Positions 49,915 to 60,142 of a DNA stretch of 64,000 nucleotides are shown piece after piece. Made by a program: the position numbers and the translations under genes. Under the pieces are notes generated by a model. The model was given only the letters and a program-made list of their open reading frames with translations, searched no databases and was not told the origin of the DNA. Origin of the DNA: Billgrantia bachuensis (GTDB lineage Bacteria > Pseudomonadota > Gammaproteobacteria > Pseudomonadales > Halomonadaceae). Each line of letters opens with the position of its first letter. The first letter of the stretch is position 1. The stretch is from assembly GCF_011742165.1 (NCBI RefSeq), contig NZ_JAAQTO010000043.1:1-64000 (forward strand), written 5' to 3'.

Positions 49915-50669
49915 ATTTCGCCTCCCGAGATGGAGATCGCCTGGCCGTTGATGGCGCCGCTGTGTGGGCCGCACAGCCACAGCGCCGTGGCGGTCACCTC
50001 GGCGGGCTGGACGAGCCGACCGCTGGGATTGGTGGACTGCAAATGAGCGCGGGCCTGTTCCGCTGACTGGCCGGTCTTGGCCACGATGGTAGCGATGCTG
50101 GCCTCGAGCAGCGGGGTCTCGGTGAAGCCGGGGCACAGGGCGTTGACGGTGATGTCGCGGCCTGCCACTTCCTGGGCCAGGGCGCGCACCAAGCCCACCA
50201 CGCCGTGCTTGGCGGCGCAGTAAGGCGCCACGTAGGCGTAACCCTTGAGCCCAGCGGTGGAGGCCACGGCAATCAGCCGTCCGCCGTCGCGCAGGTGCTT
50301 CAGTCCCTCGCGCAGGGTGAGGAAGGTGCCGGTCAGGTTGACCTCCAGCATGCGCTGCCATTGGTCCAGCTCGGTGCGCGAGAGCGGGGCGCTTTCGGCC
50401 GCCCCGGCGTTGGCGATGACGATATCGACCTCGCCCAGGTGGTCGAAGAGCGATGCCATGTCGTCTTCCTGGGTGACGTCGGCGACCGCGTAGGTGATCG
50501 CCGGGTGGCGAGTGGCCACCACTTCGAGCGGCGCGCTACGACGCCCGGTAATGACGACATCGGCGCCTGCCTCGGCGAAAGCCAGCGCCATGTCGGCACC
50601 GATGCCGCTACCACCGCCGGTGACCACTACGCGCTTGCCCAGCATCGTGGTACTCCCGTTCATGCTCAT
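49911..50669 (-). CDS. SDR-family dehydrogenase (3-hydroxyacyl-CoA dehydrogenase-like)
   Basis: 252 residues from the ATG at 50669; an ATG at 50663 is equally in frame. TGGGSGIG near residue 17, ANAG, catalytic S137 and Y150-x3-K154. Probably oxidises a hydroxyacyl-CoA intermediate after ring reduction. Its ATGA overlap with the preceding fused monooxygenase gene shows tight coupling. Confidence 0.85.
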   Translation of the reverse strand: MSMNGSTTMLGKRVVVTGGGSGIGADMALAFAEAGADVVITGRRSAPLEVVATRHPAITYAVADVTQEDDMASLFDHLGEVDIVIANAGAAESAPLSRTELDQWQRMLEVNLTGTFLTLREGLKHLRDGGRLIAVASTAGLKGYAYVAPYCAAKHGVVGLVRALAQEVAGRDITVNALCPGFTETPLLEASIATIVAKTGQSAEQARAHLQSTNPSGRLVQPAEVTATALWLCGPHSGAINGQAISISGGEI

Positions 50670-52951
50670 GTCCAGCCCTCGCCGCGTTCGGCCAGACGCT
50701 GCAGTTGGTCGCGGCCGGCACGGTAGGGCGCCGGCCAGTCGCACTCGCCGTCGCCGATGCCGGCCGCAGCGTGCAGCGTCCAGTAGGGGTCGGCCAGGTG
50801 CGGGCGCGCCAGGCACACCAGGTCGGCGCGGCCGGCCATCAGGATCGAGTTGACGTGGTCGGCCTGGTAAATGTTGCCCACCGCCATGGTCGCCATGCCG
50901 GTCTCGTTGCGGATACGATCGGAGAAGGGGGTCTGGAACATGCGCCCGTACATCGGCCGGGCGCGGGTTGAGGTCTGCCCGGCGGAGACGTCGACGATAT
51001 CGACCTCAGCGGTCTTGAGCAGGCGGGCGATCTCGACGGCTTCGTCCGGGGTCACGCCTTCGTCGCCGACCCAGTCGTTGGCCGAGATGCGCACCGACAG
51101 CGGTTTGTGCGCCGGCCACGCCTGGCGCACCGCGCGGATCACCTCCAGCGGATAGCGCATGCGGTTCTCGAGCGAGCCGCCGTATTCGTCGTCGCGGCGG
51201 TTGGTCAACGGCGTGATGAACGACGACAGCAGGTAGCCGTGGGCAGCGTGGACCTCGAGCATGTCGAAGCCGGCACGCTCGGCCATGTGGGCGGCGGCGA
51301 CGAACTCGTCGCGCACTCGCTCCATGTCGCTGCGGTCCATCGCTTTCGGCACCTGGTTGCGTGGCGACCAGGGCACGGCGGAGGCCGCCATGATCGGCCA
51401 GTTGCCTTCGGGCAGCGGCGCATCCATCTCCTGCCAGCCCAGTTGGGTCGAGCCCTTGGGCCCGGAGTGGCCGATCTGGGCGCACAGCTTGGCGTGAGTC
51501 TCGGCGTGGACGAAATCGCACAGCCGCTTCCACGCTGCCTCGTGTTCGGGCGTATAGAGCCCGGGGCAGCCCGGGGTGATGCGCCCCTCGGGCGAGACAC
51601 AGGTCATCTCGATGTAGACCAGTCCGGCGCCGCCCTTGGCGCGCTCGGCATAGTGCACGAAGTGCCAGTCGGTGGGCCGTCCGTCCACGGCCTTGTACTG
51701 GGCCATGGGCGAGACCACTACGCGATTGGCCAGTGTCATCTCGCGCAGTCGGAAGGGCGCGAACATCGGCGCCCGTGCGCTGCCCTCGTTACCGGCCTGG
51801 GCCTGGAACCAGCGCTCGGCACTCGTGAGCCACTCGGGGTCGCGCAGGCGCAGGTTCTCGTGGCTGATGCGCTGGGAGCGGGTCAGCAGCGAGTAGTTGA
51901 ACTGCACCGGGTCGAGATCGAGATAGCGCTCTACCTGCTCGAACCACTCGGTGGAGTTGCGCGCCGCTGACTGCAGGCGCAGCACCTCGGTGCGGCGCTC
52001 CTCCTCGTAGCGGGCGAAGGCGCTGGCCATGTCGGGTTCGCTATGCAGGTACCCGGCGAGTGCGATGGCGCTCTCCAGTGCCAGCTTGGTACCCGAGCCG
52101 ATGGAAAAATGCGCGGTAGCCGCGGCGTCGCCCATCAGCACCACGTTGTCGAAACTCCAGCGCTCGCACAGTACGCGCGGGAAGTTGATCCAGGCCGAGC
52201 CGCGAATGTGGTGGGCGTTGGTCATCAGCGCGTGGCCATCCAGGTGGCGGGCGAAGATCCGCTCGCACACGGCGATCGACTCCTGCTGGCTCATCTCGCC
52301 GAAACCGAAGGCCTGCCAGGTGGCTTCGCTGCACTCGACGATGAAGGTCGCGGTGTCGGCGTCGAACTGGTAGGCGTGGGCCCACACCCAGCCGTGCTCG
52401 GTCTTCTCGAAGATGAAAGTGAAGGCGTCGTTGAAGGTCTGGTGGGTGCCGAGCCAGACGAACTTGCAGGCGCGCACCTCGATGTCGGGTTTGAAATGCT
52501 CGGCGTAACGTTGGCGGGTGCGCGAGTTGAGCCCGTCGGCGGCCAGTACCAGGTCGAACTCGCGACGCAGGTCGTCGATGCGCTCCTCGGGCACGTCGCT
52601 CTCGAAGCGCAGCTCGACGCCGAGCTCGCGGGCGCGCTGCTGCAGCAGGATGAGCAGTTGGTGGCGGCCGATGCCGCAGAAGCCGTGGCCGGTGGAGACG
52701 GTCTTGACGCCGTCGTGGATCACGGCGATGTCGTCCCAGTAGGCGAAGTGCTCGCGAATCCGCGCCGCGCTCACGGCATCGTTGGCGGCCAGGTTGTCCA
52801 GCGTCTCGTCAGAGAGTACTACCCCCCAGCCGAAGGTGTCATCGGGACGATTGCGCTCGATCACCACGATGTCGTGACCGGGATCGTGCAGCTTCATGCT
52901 GATGGCGAAGTAGAGCCCTGCGGGGCCTCCGCCGAGGCAGGCGATTCTCAT
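50666..52951 (-). CDS. Fused FAD monooxygenase / old-yellow-enzyme reductase (2-aminobenzoyl-CoA monooxygenase/reductase or salicylyl-CoA 5-hydroxylase class)
   Basis: 761 residues in two domains. 1 to about 390 is a class A FAD monooxygenase: [11 protein letters not shown] (7-17) and the FAD-ribityl motif [14 protein letters not shown] (274-287). From about 394 to 761 is an NADH:flavin oxidoreductase (OYE) domain with [27 protein letters not shown] and the phosphate-binding VGNIYQADH region. The fusion is the hallmark of enzymes that hydroxylate an aryl-CoA ring and reduce it in the same polypeptide. Adjacent to an aminobenzoate-type CoA ligase. Head gene of the island. Confidence 0.9.
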   Translation of the reverse strand: MRIACLGGGPAGLYFAISMKLHDPGHDIVVIERNRPDDTFGWGVVLSDETLDNLAANDAVSAARIREHFAYWDDIAVIHDGVKTVSTGHGFCGIGRHQLLILLQQRARELGVELRFESDVPEERIDDLRREFDLVLAADGLNSRTRQRYAEHFKPDIEVRACKFVWLGTHQTFNDAFTFIFEKTEHGWVWAHAYQFDADTATFIVECSEATWQAFGFGEMSQQESIAVCERIFARHLDGHALMTNAHHIRGSAWINFPRVLCERWSFDNVVLMGDAAATAHFSIGSGTKLALESAIALAGYLHSEPDMASAFARYEEERRTEVLRLQSAARNSTEWFEQVERYLDLDPVQFNYSLLTRSQRISHENLRLRDPEWLTSAERWFQAQAGNEGSARAPMFAPFRLREMTLANRVVVSPMAQYKAVDGRPTDWHFVHYAERAKGGAGLVYIEMTCVSPEGRITPGCPGLYTPEHEAAWKRLCDFVHAETHAKLCAQIGHSGPKGSTQLGWQEMDAPLPEGNWPIMAASAVPWSPRNQVPKAMDRSDMERVRDEFVAAAHMAERAGFDMLEVHAAHGYLLSSFITPLTNRRDDEYGGSLENRMRYPLEVIRAVRQAWPAHKPLSVRISANDWVGDEGVTPDEAVEIARLLKTAEVDIVDVSAGQTSTRARPMYGRMFQTPFSDRIRNETGMATMAVGNIYQADHVNSILMAGRADLVCLARPHLADPYWTLHAAAGIGDGECDWPAPYRAGRDQLQRLAERGEGWT

Positions 52952-53008
52952 GGCGTGAAACCGTTACGTTGTTGTACTTGATTGCAGGCTAGACCCGAAA
53001 AGTAGATA

Positions 53009-53036
53009 GTTCAAGCTTAAAATTTCAAGCTTGAAC
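53009..53036. promoter_or_regulatory. Candidate MarR operator upstream of the aromatic island
   Basis: GTTCAAGCTT (53009-53018), spacer AAAATTTC, AAGCTTGAAC (53027-53036): a perfect 10-bp inverted repeat containing the perfect 12-bp palindrome TTCAAGCTTGAA (53024-53035). It lies about 60 bases before the start of the fused monooxygenase gene and overlaps any plausible promoter there. A related TTCAAGCTCGAA occurs at 53110-53121. Confidence 0.65.
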
Positions 53037-53109
53037 ATTCCCGGCATGAAGTGAATTTTTTCGCTCTCCGAAGGATTGACAGGCTGGTTGGCAACGGCGA
53101 GTCTGGGGC

Positions 53110-53121
53110 TTCAAGCTCGAA
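53110..53121. promoter_or_regulatory. Second operator-like half palindrome
   Basis: TTCAAGCTCGAA differs by one base from the palindrome 75 bases away. It lies between the island promoter and rsd, so it could extend repression or affect rsd. Confidence 0.35.
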
Positions 53122-53175
53122 GCTCGGTGGGTCCGACGAGCTGCAACAGGCTTCATAAGGGGAAGGAGGCTCACG

Positions 53176-53664
53176 ATGCTGGAAGAGTGCAAGACAGCCA
53201 GGGAGCGCTGGGGAGGCGTGCATCAGCTGATCGACCGATGGCTTGATGAGCGCCGTGAACTGCTGGTCAGTTTCCTTGAGCTCAAGGAAGCCTGTGATAC
53301 CGAGCTGGAGGCTGTGAGCAAGCCACAGATCGATCGCTTCAGCGAACTGCTGATGGATTACATCAGCGCCGGCCATTTCGAGATCTACCCGCAGTTGCGC
53401 GAAGAGGCCAACGCCTTCGGCGATCATGATGCACTGGAAATAGCCGGTAAGCTGCTGGAGCGGTTGGAGCTTTCCACCGAGCTCGTGTTGTCATTCGATG
53501 CCGACTATTCGACCCCGGTGCGCTGCCAGCACTTCCTGCCGCGGCTGCCCGCCTGGCTCGATCGCCTGGCCAAGGGCCTGACCGAGCGCTTTGCCCTGGA
53601 AGACCAGTTGATCGCCCGCCTGCATGCGGCGCATACGCCGCAGAAGGAAGTCCAGGCCGAGTAG
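53176..53664 (+). CDS. rsd: Sigma-D regulator Rsd/AlgQ
   Basis: 162 residues, all-helical. The N-terminus MLEECKTARERWGGVHQLIDRWLDER is characteristic of Rsd and of Pseudomonas AlgQ. Binds RpoD region 4, freeing RNA polymerase for alternative sigma factors in stationary phase. GGGAAGGAGG precedes the start. Divergent from the aromatic island and convergent with the RND pump. Confidence 0.94.
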   Translation: MLEECKTARERWGGVHQLIDRWLDERRELLVSFLELKEACDTELEAVSKPQIDRFSELLMDYISAGHFEIYPQLREEANAFGDHDALEIAGKLLERLELSTELVLSFDADYSTPVRCQHFLPRLPAWLDRLAKGLTERFALEDQLIARLHAAHTPQKEVQAE

Positions 53665-53695
53665 TTGCCTGGCCTTCGGGCCGAGTTTTCTCCGA

Positions 53696-53729
53696 CGCCG
53701 CCCCGAGCCTTGGCTCGGGGCGGCGTTTT
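53696..53729 (+). terminator. Rho-independent terminator after rsd
   Basis: CGCCGCCCCGAGCC (53696-53709) pairs with 53712-53725, then TTTT at 53726-53729. A smaller UUCG-loop hairpin (53671-53682) precedes it. Also serves the convergent RND gene on the other strand, though with a weaker tail. Confidence 0.8.
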
Positions 53730-53744
53730 CATGACATGTACCGT

Positions 53745-56700
53745 TTACGCTTCGGCGGGCTTGGCCGCTTGACGTGCCGGGGGGCGCTGCCACAGCACCA
53801 GCATGCAGGGGGTCAGCAGCAGGGTCAGCCCGGTGGCGAATATCAGCCCGCCGGCGATGGCGCTGGAGAGCTGGGTCCACCACTGGGTGGAGGGTGCGCC
53901 CAGGCCGAGACTGGGGGCGAACAGATTGACGTTGATTTCCAGCACCATCGGCATCAGGCCCAGCACGGTGGTAACGGCGGTCAGCAGTACCGGGCGCAGG
54001 CGCAGGCCGCCTGCGCCCAGCGCCGCATCGTACGGAGCCAGGCCCGCCTGGCGCAGCTCGTTGTAGGTATCGATCAACACGATATTGTTGTTCACCACGA
54101 TACCCGCCAGGGCGATGATGCCCATGCCGACCATGACGATGCCGAACGGCTGACCGTTGATCAGCAGGCCCATCAGTACGCCGGCGGTGGAAAACACGAT
54201 CGCCGAAAGCACCAGCAAAGCCTGGTAGAGGCTGTTGAACTGAGTGACCAGGATCAGCAACATCAAGCCGATAGCCACCAGGAAAGCGGTGATCAGGAAG
54301 CGACTGGCCTGCTCCTGGTCCTCCTGCTCGCCGGCGACGTTGACCCGTACGCCCTCGGGCGGCGGCCCCAGTTCCGCCAGCAGGGCACGCAATCGTTCGT
54401 CGGGCTGGTAGCCCGCAGTCACGTCCGCTTCCAGGGTGATGGCTCGCTGCCCGTCGATGCGATGCAGCGTACCCACTCGGGGAGCCGGCTCCAGGCTGGC
54501 GAAGTGGGACACCGGCACTTGGCCGCGCGGCGTGTTGAGGGTCAGGCGGTCTAGCTGGTCGATGTGGCGGGAGGCTTCGGGGAAGCGCACCCGTATATCG
54601 ACCTCATCGGTCGCATGGGCGGGACGGTAGGTGGCCACCTGCAGGCCATTGGTGACCAGTTGAACGGCGCTGCCCACGGCGGCGACGTCAGCACCCATTC
54701 GGGCGGCGGCGGCGCGATCCACATTGAGCCGCCACTCGATGCCGGGCAGGCTGCGGTTGTCCTCGATGTCGCGGAAGCCGCCGAGCCGCTCCATCGCGCG
54801 ACGAATCCCCTCCACTGCTGCTGTGCTGTCCGCTTCCTGCTGGGCGCTGATCTCGAGCACGATGGGCTTGCCGCCTCCCGGACCCTGCTCCTGCTCGCGA
54901 AATTCCAGGACGACACCCGGCAGGTCGGCGGTGCGCTCGGCCATCTCGCTCATGATCACCCGGGCCGGACGACGCTCCTGCCAGTCGATCAACTGGAACT
55001 GCACCACGCCGATCACATCGCTGCCGACTTGCTCGTTGGGTATGCCGTAGGAGCGGGCATAGAGCGCCTTCACCTCGCTCATGCCGGCGAGCCGGGCCTC
55101 GACCCGGCGCACGATGGCGTCTTTCTCCACTGCCGAGAAGTCGCCCCGGGAGCGTACCACCACCTGGGCGTTTTCCGGTTCGACTTCGGGAAAGAACTCC
55201 ACCCCGTGGTTGAAGCGACCGTATCCGACGAAGATCAGTGCCATCAGCAGCAGCGCGATCAGCAGCGTCATGCCGGGCCGGGCCAGCAGCCGGGCGAGGG
55301 TGGCACGATACAGGCGCCCGCCGGCTGTGACCATTTCCTCGCTGCGACGGATCTTGCCGGTGCGCGCGCTGAAAACGCCCCCCAGGGTCGGCAGGAAGAT
55401 CAAGGCCATGGCCAGCGACGCCAACAGGCAGAGTATCACCGTGGCCGGCAGGTACTTCATGAACTCGCCCACCACCCCAGGCCAGAACAGCAGCGGGAGG
55501 AATACCGCCAGGGTGGTGGCGGTGGCGGCGATGACCGGCCAGCTCATGCGGGTAGCGGCGTGAATCCAGGCTGCGCGGGGGGGCTGGCCCTCGCGCAGGT
55601 TGCGGTCGGCGAGTTCGCTGACCACGATGGCGCCGTCCACCAGCATGCCGGCGACTAAAATGAGGGCGAACAGCACCACGATATTGAGCGTGTAGCCGAC
55701 CGCCCAGATCAGCAGGATCCCGGTGAGGAACGCGCCGGGAATGGTCAGACCCACCATCAGCGCCGAGCGCACGCCCATCGCCGCAAGTATCACGATCAGT
55801 ACCAGAACCACGGCGGTGACGACGTTGTTGAGCAGCTCCGACAGCATCTGCTCCACAGTGACCGACTGGTCCATGATGGTCGTGACGGAGAGTTCGTCCG
55901 GCAGCAGCGGTTCGGCCTCGGCAAGAATGTTGCGTACGCCCTCGATGGTGGCGATCAGGTTGGCGCCGGCGCGCTTGGAAATTTCCAGCACCAGGGCAGG
56001 CTCGTCGTCGATGCGGGCAAAACCCTCGGGATCCTTGAAAGTGGGGCGTATCCAGGCCACGTCGGCAAAGGTCACTACGCGATCGCCATCGACCTTCACC
56101 GGCATGTCCATGACGTCCTCGAGGGACTCGATCACGCCGGGAACCTTCACCGGGGTGCGACCGGCGCCGGTATCGAGGCTGCCGGCCGCCACCAGGCGGT
56201 TGTTGCGCGTGACCATGTTGAACAGCGTATCGAAGTCCACGCCGTAGCTGTCGAGCACCAGCGGGTCGACCACGATCTCCAGCAACTCCTCGCGCTCGCC
56301 GCCGATCTCGACCTCGAGCACTTCGGGTACCCCTTCGAAGGCATCCCGCAACTGGCGGGCGATGGCCAGTCGGCGAGTCTCTTCGATCGGCCCCGAGAGG
56401 CCCACCGACAGTACGGGGAAGAGGCCGACGTTGACCTCGAAGACACGTGGCTCCTCGGCTTCGTCGGGCAGCGAGGCATTGGCGATGTCGACCCGCTCGC
56501 GCACGTCGGCGAGCGCCTGGCGCGGATCGAAGCCGGCATCGAATTCCAGCGTGACCGCGGCGTGCCCTTCACTGGACTGGGCGGTCATCTTGCGCACGCC
56601 CTCGATGGTGCGCAGCTCCTGCTCCATGGGGCGCACCAGCAGCCGCTCGCCGTCCTCAGGGCTCACGCCTTCGAGCGCCAGCGAGACGTAGATAATGGGA

Positions 56701-56828
56701 ATCGGAACGTCCGGATTGGCCTCCTTGGGCACCGCCTGCCAGGCGGCGATACCTGCCATCAGCAGGGCAAACAGTAACAGCAGGGTCGTGCGCGACCGGT
56801 CCAGGGCGGCCTCGATCAAGGTGCGCAT
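53745..56828 (-). CDS. RND efflux transporter permease
   Basis: 1027 residues from the ATG at 56828, one base after the adaptor stop. Typical RND layout: TM1, a large periplasmic loop, TM helices 2-6 with VLVLIVILAAMGVRSALMVGL, a second periplasmic loop (about 555-840) and TM7-12. Motif GMLVDGAIVVSELADRN in TM4 contains the proton-relay acid. The VPKEANPDVPIP loop after TM1 places it with the CusA/HAE-like pumps lacking an outer-membrane gene in the operon. Substrate unknown. Confidence 0.92.
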   Translation of the reverse strand: MRTLIEAALDRSRTTLLLLFALLMAGIAAWQAVPKEANPDVPIPIIYVSLALEGVSPEDGERLLVRPMEQELRTIEGVRKMTAQSSEGHAAVTLEFDAGFDPRQALADVRERVDIANASLPDEAEEPRVFEVNVGLFPVLSVGLSGPIEETRRLAIARQLRDAFEGVPEVLEVEIGGEREELLEIVVDPLVLDSYGVDFDTLFNMVTRNNRLVAAGSLDTGAGRTPVKVPGVIESLEDVMDMPVKVDGDRVVTFADVAWIRPTFKDPEGFARIDDEPALVLEISKRAGANLIATIEGVRNILAEAEPLLPDELSVTTIMDQSVTVEQMLSELLNNVVTAVVLVLIVILAAMGVRSALMVGLTIPGAFLTGILLIWAVGYTLNIVVLFALILVAGMLVDGAIVVSELADRNLREGQPPRAAWIHAATRMSWPVIAATATTLAVFLPLLFWPGVVGEFMKYLPATVILCLLASLAMALIFLPTLGGVFSARTGKIRRSEEMVTAGGRLYRATLARLLARPGMTLLIALLLMALIFVGYGRFNHGVEFFPEVEPENAQVVVRSRGDFSAVEKDAIVRRVEARLAGMSEVKALYARSYGIPNEQVGSDVIGVVQFQLIDWQERRPARVIMSEMAERTADLPGVVLEFREQEQGPGGGKPIVLEISAQQEADSTAAVEGIRRAMERLGGFRDIEDNRSLPGIEWRLNVDRAAAARMGADVAAVGSAVQLVTNGLQVATYRPAHATDEVDIRVRFPEASRHIDQLDRLTLNTPRGQVPVSHFASLEPAPRVGTLHRIDGQRAITLEADVTAGYQPDERLRALLAELGPPPEGVRVNVAGEQEDQEQASRFLITAFLVAIGLMLLILVTQFNSLYQALLVLSAIVFSTAGVLMGLLINGQPFGIVMVGMGIIALAGIVVNNNIVLIDTYNELRQAGLAPYDAALGAGGLRLRPVLLTAVTTVLGLMPMVLEINVNLFAPSLGLGAPSTQWWTQLSSAIAGGLIFATGLTLLLTPCMLVLWQRPPARQAAKPAEA

Positions 56829-56829
56829 C

Positions 56830-57939
56830 TCAGAGCGACTCCCGTTCCGCGGCACTCTCCTCGGTAGCGTCCGTGGCCGGTACGGCGACCACGGCATCGC
56901 CGGGGGCGACGAAGCCACTGCCCAGGGTAATCAGTCGTATCGTGCCGGGCAGTCCGGCTACGCGGGCTTCACTGGCATCGGCGGCGACCAGCTCGACGGG
57001 TGTACTTACCACGCGGTCATCGTCATCCAGGTGCTTGACCCGCAGTCGGCCCTCGGCGTCCAGTTCGAGCAGGGCGGGAGAGAAGCGATGCACTGCGCGC
57101 TCGGGCAGGCTGATCGCCAGGGTGGCGCTGGCGCCGGACAGGCGGCGGCGCTCCGGATTGTCGAATTCGGCTTCGACATAGAAGGAGCGTGTGGCCTCGT
57201 CGGCGCTGCTGGCGACATGGGTCAACTCACCGCTCAGTCGGCTGCCGTCGAGCAGCCTGACTTCAGCGGGGAGGCCGGGGCGAAGGTCCTGGATATCGCG
57301 CTGGGCCACCCAGGCGCTGGCCTTCAGGCGGCGGTCGTCGACCAGGCGGGCGAAAGTCTCGCCGACCTGAAGTAGTTCGCCCAGCTCAACGTCCAGGCGG
57401 TCGAGTACGCCGTCGAAGGGGGCCGTCGGGCGGGTCTCGTCGAACGCCTGGCGTAGCTCGGCGAGCTCCGCCGCCGCCACGCTGACGCTGCTCTGCAGGC
57501 GCAGCAGCTCGGGCCGGGAGATCAGGTTGCGCTGGCGCAGATCGTCGGCACCGGCGAGCTCTGCCCGGGCCAGTTCCAACTGGGCTTCGGCGCGTTCCAA
57601 CTGTGCCTCCAAGGCATCGCGGGACAGGGCCAGCAGGGTAGTGCCAGCCTCCACCGCCGTGCCCTGAGCCACCGGCAGCTCAGCCACCCGCCCGGCATGG
57701 CGGCTGCGCAGCTCGACCTCGCGAAAGGCCTCCAACTGACCTTGGACTATCTGCCGTGGCATGTAGGGCGTGGCCTCGCTGACGCGATACTCGACCCGTG
57801 GCAGGCTCTCTTCCTCGGGTGCGTCAGCGGGGGGGGCATCCTGTCGAAAGCGCTGCAAGTCACCGACTGCCAGCCACAGCAGAAGCGCCAGCAGCACCAG
57901 GGCGGCCAGCAGTACGGAAATGGGGGGACGTCGAAACAT
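56830..57939 (-). CDS. RND efflux periplasmic adaptor (membrane fusion protein)
   Basis: 369 residues from the ATG at 57939 (AGGGAAGG upstream). N-terminal membrane anchor (about 7-27), then barrel-sandwich hybrid (RHAGRVAELPVAQGTAVEAG), coiled-coil hairpin (about 125-170) and beta-barrel domains, the HlyD/AcrA order. Partner of the permease encoded directly downstream. The TolC-type channel must be elsewhere. Confidence 0.91.
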   Translation of the reverse strand: MFRRPPISVLLAALVLLALLLWLAVGDLQRFRQDAPPADAPEEESLPRVEYRVSEATPYMPRQIVQGQLEAFREVELRSRHAGRVAELPVAQGTAVEAGTTLLALSRDALEAQLERAEAQLELARAELAGADDLRQRNLISRPELLRLQSSVSVAAAELAELRQAFDETRPTAPFDGVLDRLDVELGELLQVGETFARLVDDRRLKASAWVAQRDIQDLRPGLPAEVRLLDGSRLSGELTHVASSADEATRSFYVEAEFDNPERRRLSGASATLAISLPERAVHRFSPALLELDAEGRLRVKHLDDDDRVVSTPVELVAADASEARVAGLPGTIRLITLGSGFVAPGDAVVAVPATDATEESAAERESL

Positions 57940-58168
57940 GCAGCCTTCCCTGGTTGAATTCGGCATTAGCTTATTCGGCACAGCATGATAGCGCATGTGC
58001 CGGAAGGTAGCAGTCGCCTCGCACAGCCAGTGTGCAGGGTTCCCCTAACCAGAGGTCGGATTGAGTTTTGTGCGGTGCAGGCATAACATCTTGGCGGTCC
58101 GGATTCCGGCCGGGGCGGATCCGCATCCGTCAGGCTCATCTTCAGGCGGCTCAACCGAAGGAGCAACA

Positions 58169-59143
58169 ATGAAAGATCCCGTACGTATTGCCATTACCGG
58201 CGGTGCTGGCCAGATCAGCTACTCCCTTATCTTCCGTATCGCGGCAGGCGACATGCTGGGCCCGGATCAGCCTGTCATTCTTCAGCTGCTCGAGATTCCC
58301 CAGGCGATGGACGCGCTGAACGGCGTGGTGATGGAAGTCAACGACTGCGCCTTCCCGCTGGTGCAGGACATCGTAGCTACCGACGACCCCAACGTTGCCT
58401 TCAAGGATGTCGATTTCGCCCTGCTGGTCGGTGCGCGTCCGCGCGGCCCGGGCATGGAGCGCAAGGACCTGCTGGAGGCCAACGCGGCGATCTTCTCCGT
58501 ACAGGGCAAGGCGCTCAACGACAACGCCAGCCGTGACGTGCGCGTCCTGGTAGTGGGCAACCCGGCCAACACCAACGCCCTGATCGCTTCCTGCAACGCG
58601 CCGGACCTTAGCCCGCGTCAGTTCACCGCGATGACTCGCCTGGACCACAACCGCGCCCTGACCCAGCTGGCGCAGAAGACCGGCAAGCGCGTCACCGACG
58701 TGGACAGCATGATCATCTGGGGCAACCACAGCGCCACCCAGTACCCCGACCTGGCCCACACCAAGGTGGACGGCAAGCCTGCCTTCGACCTGGTCGAACG
58801 CGACTGGTACGAGAACGATTTCATCCCCACCGTGCAGCAGCGCGGCGCCGCCATCATCAAGGCACGCGGTGCTTCATCAGCCGCTTCCGCCGCTTCTTCC
58901 GCCATCGATCACATGCGTGACTGGGCGCTGGGCACCGACGGTGTCGTGAGCATGGCGATTCCCTCCGACGGCAGCTACGGCATCGCCGAGGGCATCATCT
59001 ACTCCTACCCGGTACGCTGCCAGAACGGCGACTACGAGATTGTCCAGGGTCTCGAGATCGACGAGTTCAGCCGTGCCAAGATGCAGGCCACGGAAGACGA
59101 GCTTCGCCAGGAGCGCGCTGCCGTCGAGCACTTGCTGGGCTGA
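58169..59143 (+). CDS. mdh: Malate dehydrogenase (cytosolic-type, LDH-like superfamily)
   Basis: 324 residues from the ATG at 58169 (AAGGAG at 58158-58163). NAD-binding [11 protein letters not shown] at 10-20; substrate loop [15 protein letters not shown]; catalytic H in [12 protein letters not shown]. This is the longer MDH class found in cytosolic eukaryotic and many proteobacterial enzymes, not the E. coli 312-residue type. Oxidises malate in the TCA cycle. Followed by a strong terminator within a larger inverted repeat. Confidence 0.96.
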   Translation: MKDPVRIAITGGAGQISYSLIFRIAAGDMLGPDQPVILQLLEIPQAMDALNGVVMEVNDCAFPLVQDIVATDDPNVAFKDVDFALLVGARPRGPGMERKDLLEANAAIFSVQGKALNDNASRDVRVLVVGNPANTNALIASCNAPDLSPRQFTAMTRLDHNRALTQLAQKTGKRVTDVDSMIIWGNHSATQYPDLAHTKVDGKPAFDLVERDWYENDFIPTVQQRGAAIIKARGASSAASAASSAIDHMRDWALGTDGVVSMAIPSDGSYGIAEGIIYSYPVRCQNGDYEIVQGLEIDEFSRAKMQATEDELRQERAAVEHLLG

Positions 59144-59148
59144 ACCCC

Positions 59149-59251
59149 AGCTGTAAGCTTTAAGCCGTAAGAAAACCCCGCCAGGCTATCCTGCGCGGGG
59201 TTTTTGCTTCCAGGCGCGAAGCGCCGCTCTTACGGCTTATGGCTTACAGCT
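59149..59251. repeat. 103-bp inverted repeat enclosing the mdh terminator
   Basis: The 23-nt arm AGCTGTAAGCTTTAAGCCGTAAG (59149-59171, shown as motif) is repeated in inverse at 59229-59251 with two mismatches. A third small stem GGCGC-GAA-GCGCC lies at 59213-59225. Each arm itself contains near-repeats of GTAAGC. Looks like a repetitive extragenic palindrome built around or captured by a terminator. Confidence 0.6.
59172..59205 (+). terminator. Strong terminator after mdh
   Basis: AAAACCCCGC (59172-59181) with GCGGGGTTTT (59195-59204); the inside also pairs as CAGG/CCTG with one unpaired C and a CTAT loop. The T5 run ends at 59205. The A-rich 5' side makes it bidirectional, serving the convergent HAD gene as well. 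Confidence 0.88.
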
Positions 59252-59266
59252 CCCGACGAAGTCGGG

Positions 59267-59923
59267 TCAGTCCCTCAGGCTCATGATCCGCCAGCCGCGC
59301 TTTTCCGCTTCCTCGCGCAGGGTAGGGTCGGGGTCGACCGCCACAGGGTTCTCGACCAATTGCAGCAGCGGCAGGTCGTTGTGCGAGTCGCTGTAGAACC
59401 AGGCGTCGTCCAGGGTCAGGTCCCTGTCCACCAGCCACTCCTCCAGGCGCTTCACCTTGCCTTCGCGATAGCTCGGCGTACCGCTGACCTTGCCGGTATA
59501 GCGGCCGTCGCGAATCTCGGGCTCCACGGCGATCAGGTAATCCACCCCCAGCCGCTCGGCGATGGGGCCGGTAATGAAGCGGTTGGTGGCGGTGATGATC
59601 AGCAGGGTGTCGCCGCGGCTGCGATGGCGCGCCAGTAGCTCCTCTCCCTTGGGCAGGATGCTGGGTTCGATCTTGCTGGCCATGAACTGCTGATGCCACG
59701 CCGCGAGCTGCTCGGGGCTGTTATCGGCCAGCGGCCTGAGAACCACGGCCAGAAAGGCATGGATATCCAGCGTACCCGCCTCATAGTCGGCCATGAAACG
59801 GTCGTTGGCCTCACGGTAGGCATCGGCATCCACCGCCCCCTGCTCGAGCAGGAACTCGCCCCAGGCATGGTCGCTGTCGATGGAGAGCAGGGTGTTGTCC
59901 AGATCGAAGATGGCCAGACTCAC
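59267..59923 (-). CDS. HAD-family phosphatase (HAD-IB; SerB/HisN-like)
   Basis: 218 residues. Motif [12 protein letters not shown] (D7, D9), motif II ITATN, and motif [12 protein letters not shown] helical cap domain lies between motifs I and II. The gene order with rppH and ptsP matches Pseudomonas aeruginosa PA0335-PA0337, where the first is reported as a histidinol-phosphate phosphatase. That role is a reasonable inference here. A general phosphoserine-type phosphatase is the alternative. Confidence 0.8.
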   Translation of the reverse strand: MSLAIFDLDNTLLSIDSDHAWGEFLLEQGAVDADAYREANDRFMADYEAGTLDIHAFLAVVLRPLADNSPEQLAAWHQQFMASKIEPSILPKGEELLARHRSRGDTLLIITATNRFITGPIAERLGVDYLIAVEPEIRDGRYTGKVSGTPSYREGKVKRLEEWLVDRDLTLDDAWFYSDSHNDLPLLQLVENPVAVDPDPTLREEAEKRGWRIMSLRD

Positions 59924-60142
59924 GGCTTACCCCTTGCGATGTGGTGAGCTTTAGTAATGTCATGCTGCATTGCGTGAAAGCTGGCGATTATGTCAGACAA
60001 CGCCTCATGCTGCTAAGCCCCGTCGTGCTTTTTCTCGTGCCGGGCGACGACTGGCGCGAGCTTCTCCCTGATCGTTGTATTGATGCGCTTCGCGCCATTG
60101 TGGAAGAATGCAGACAATGACGAATTTCACAAGGTGACGTCC

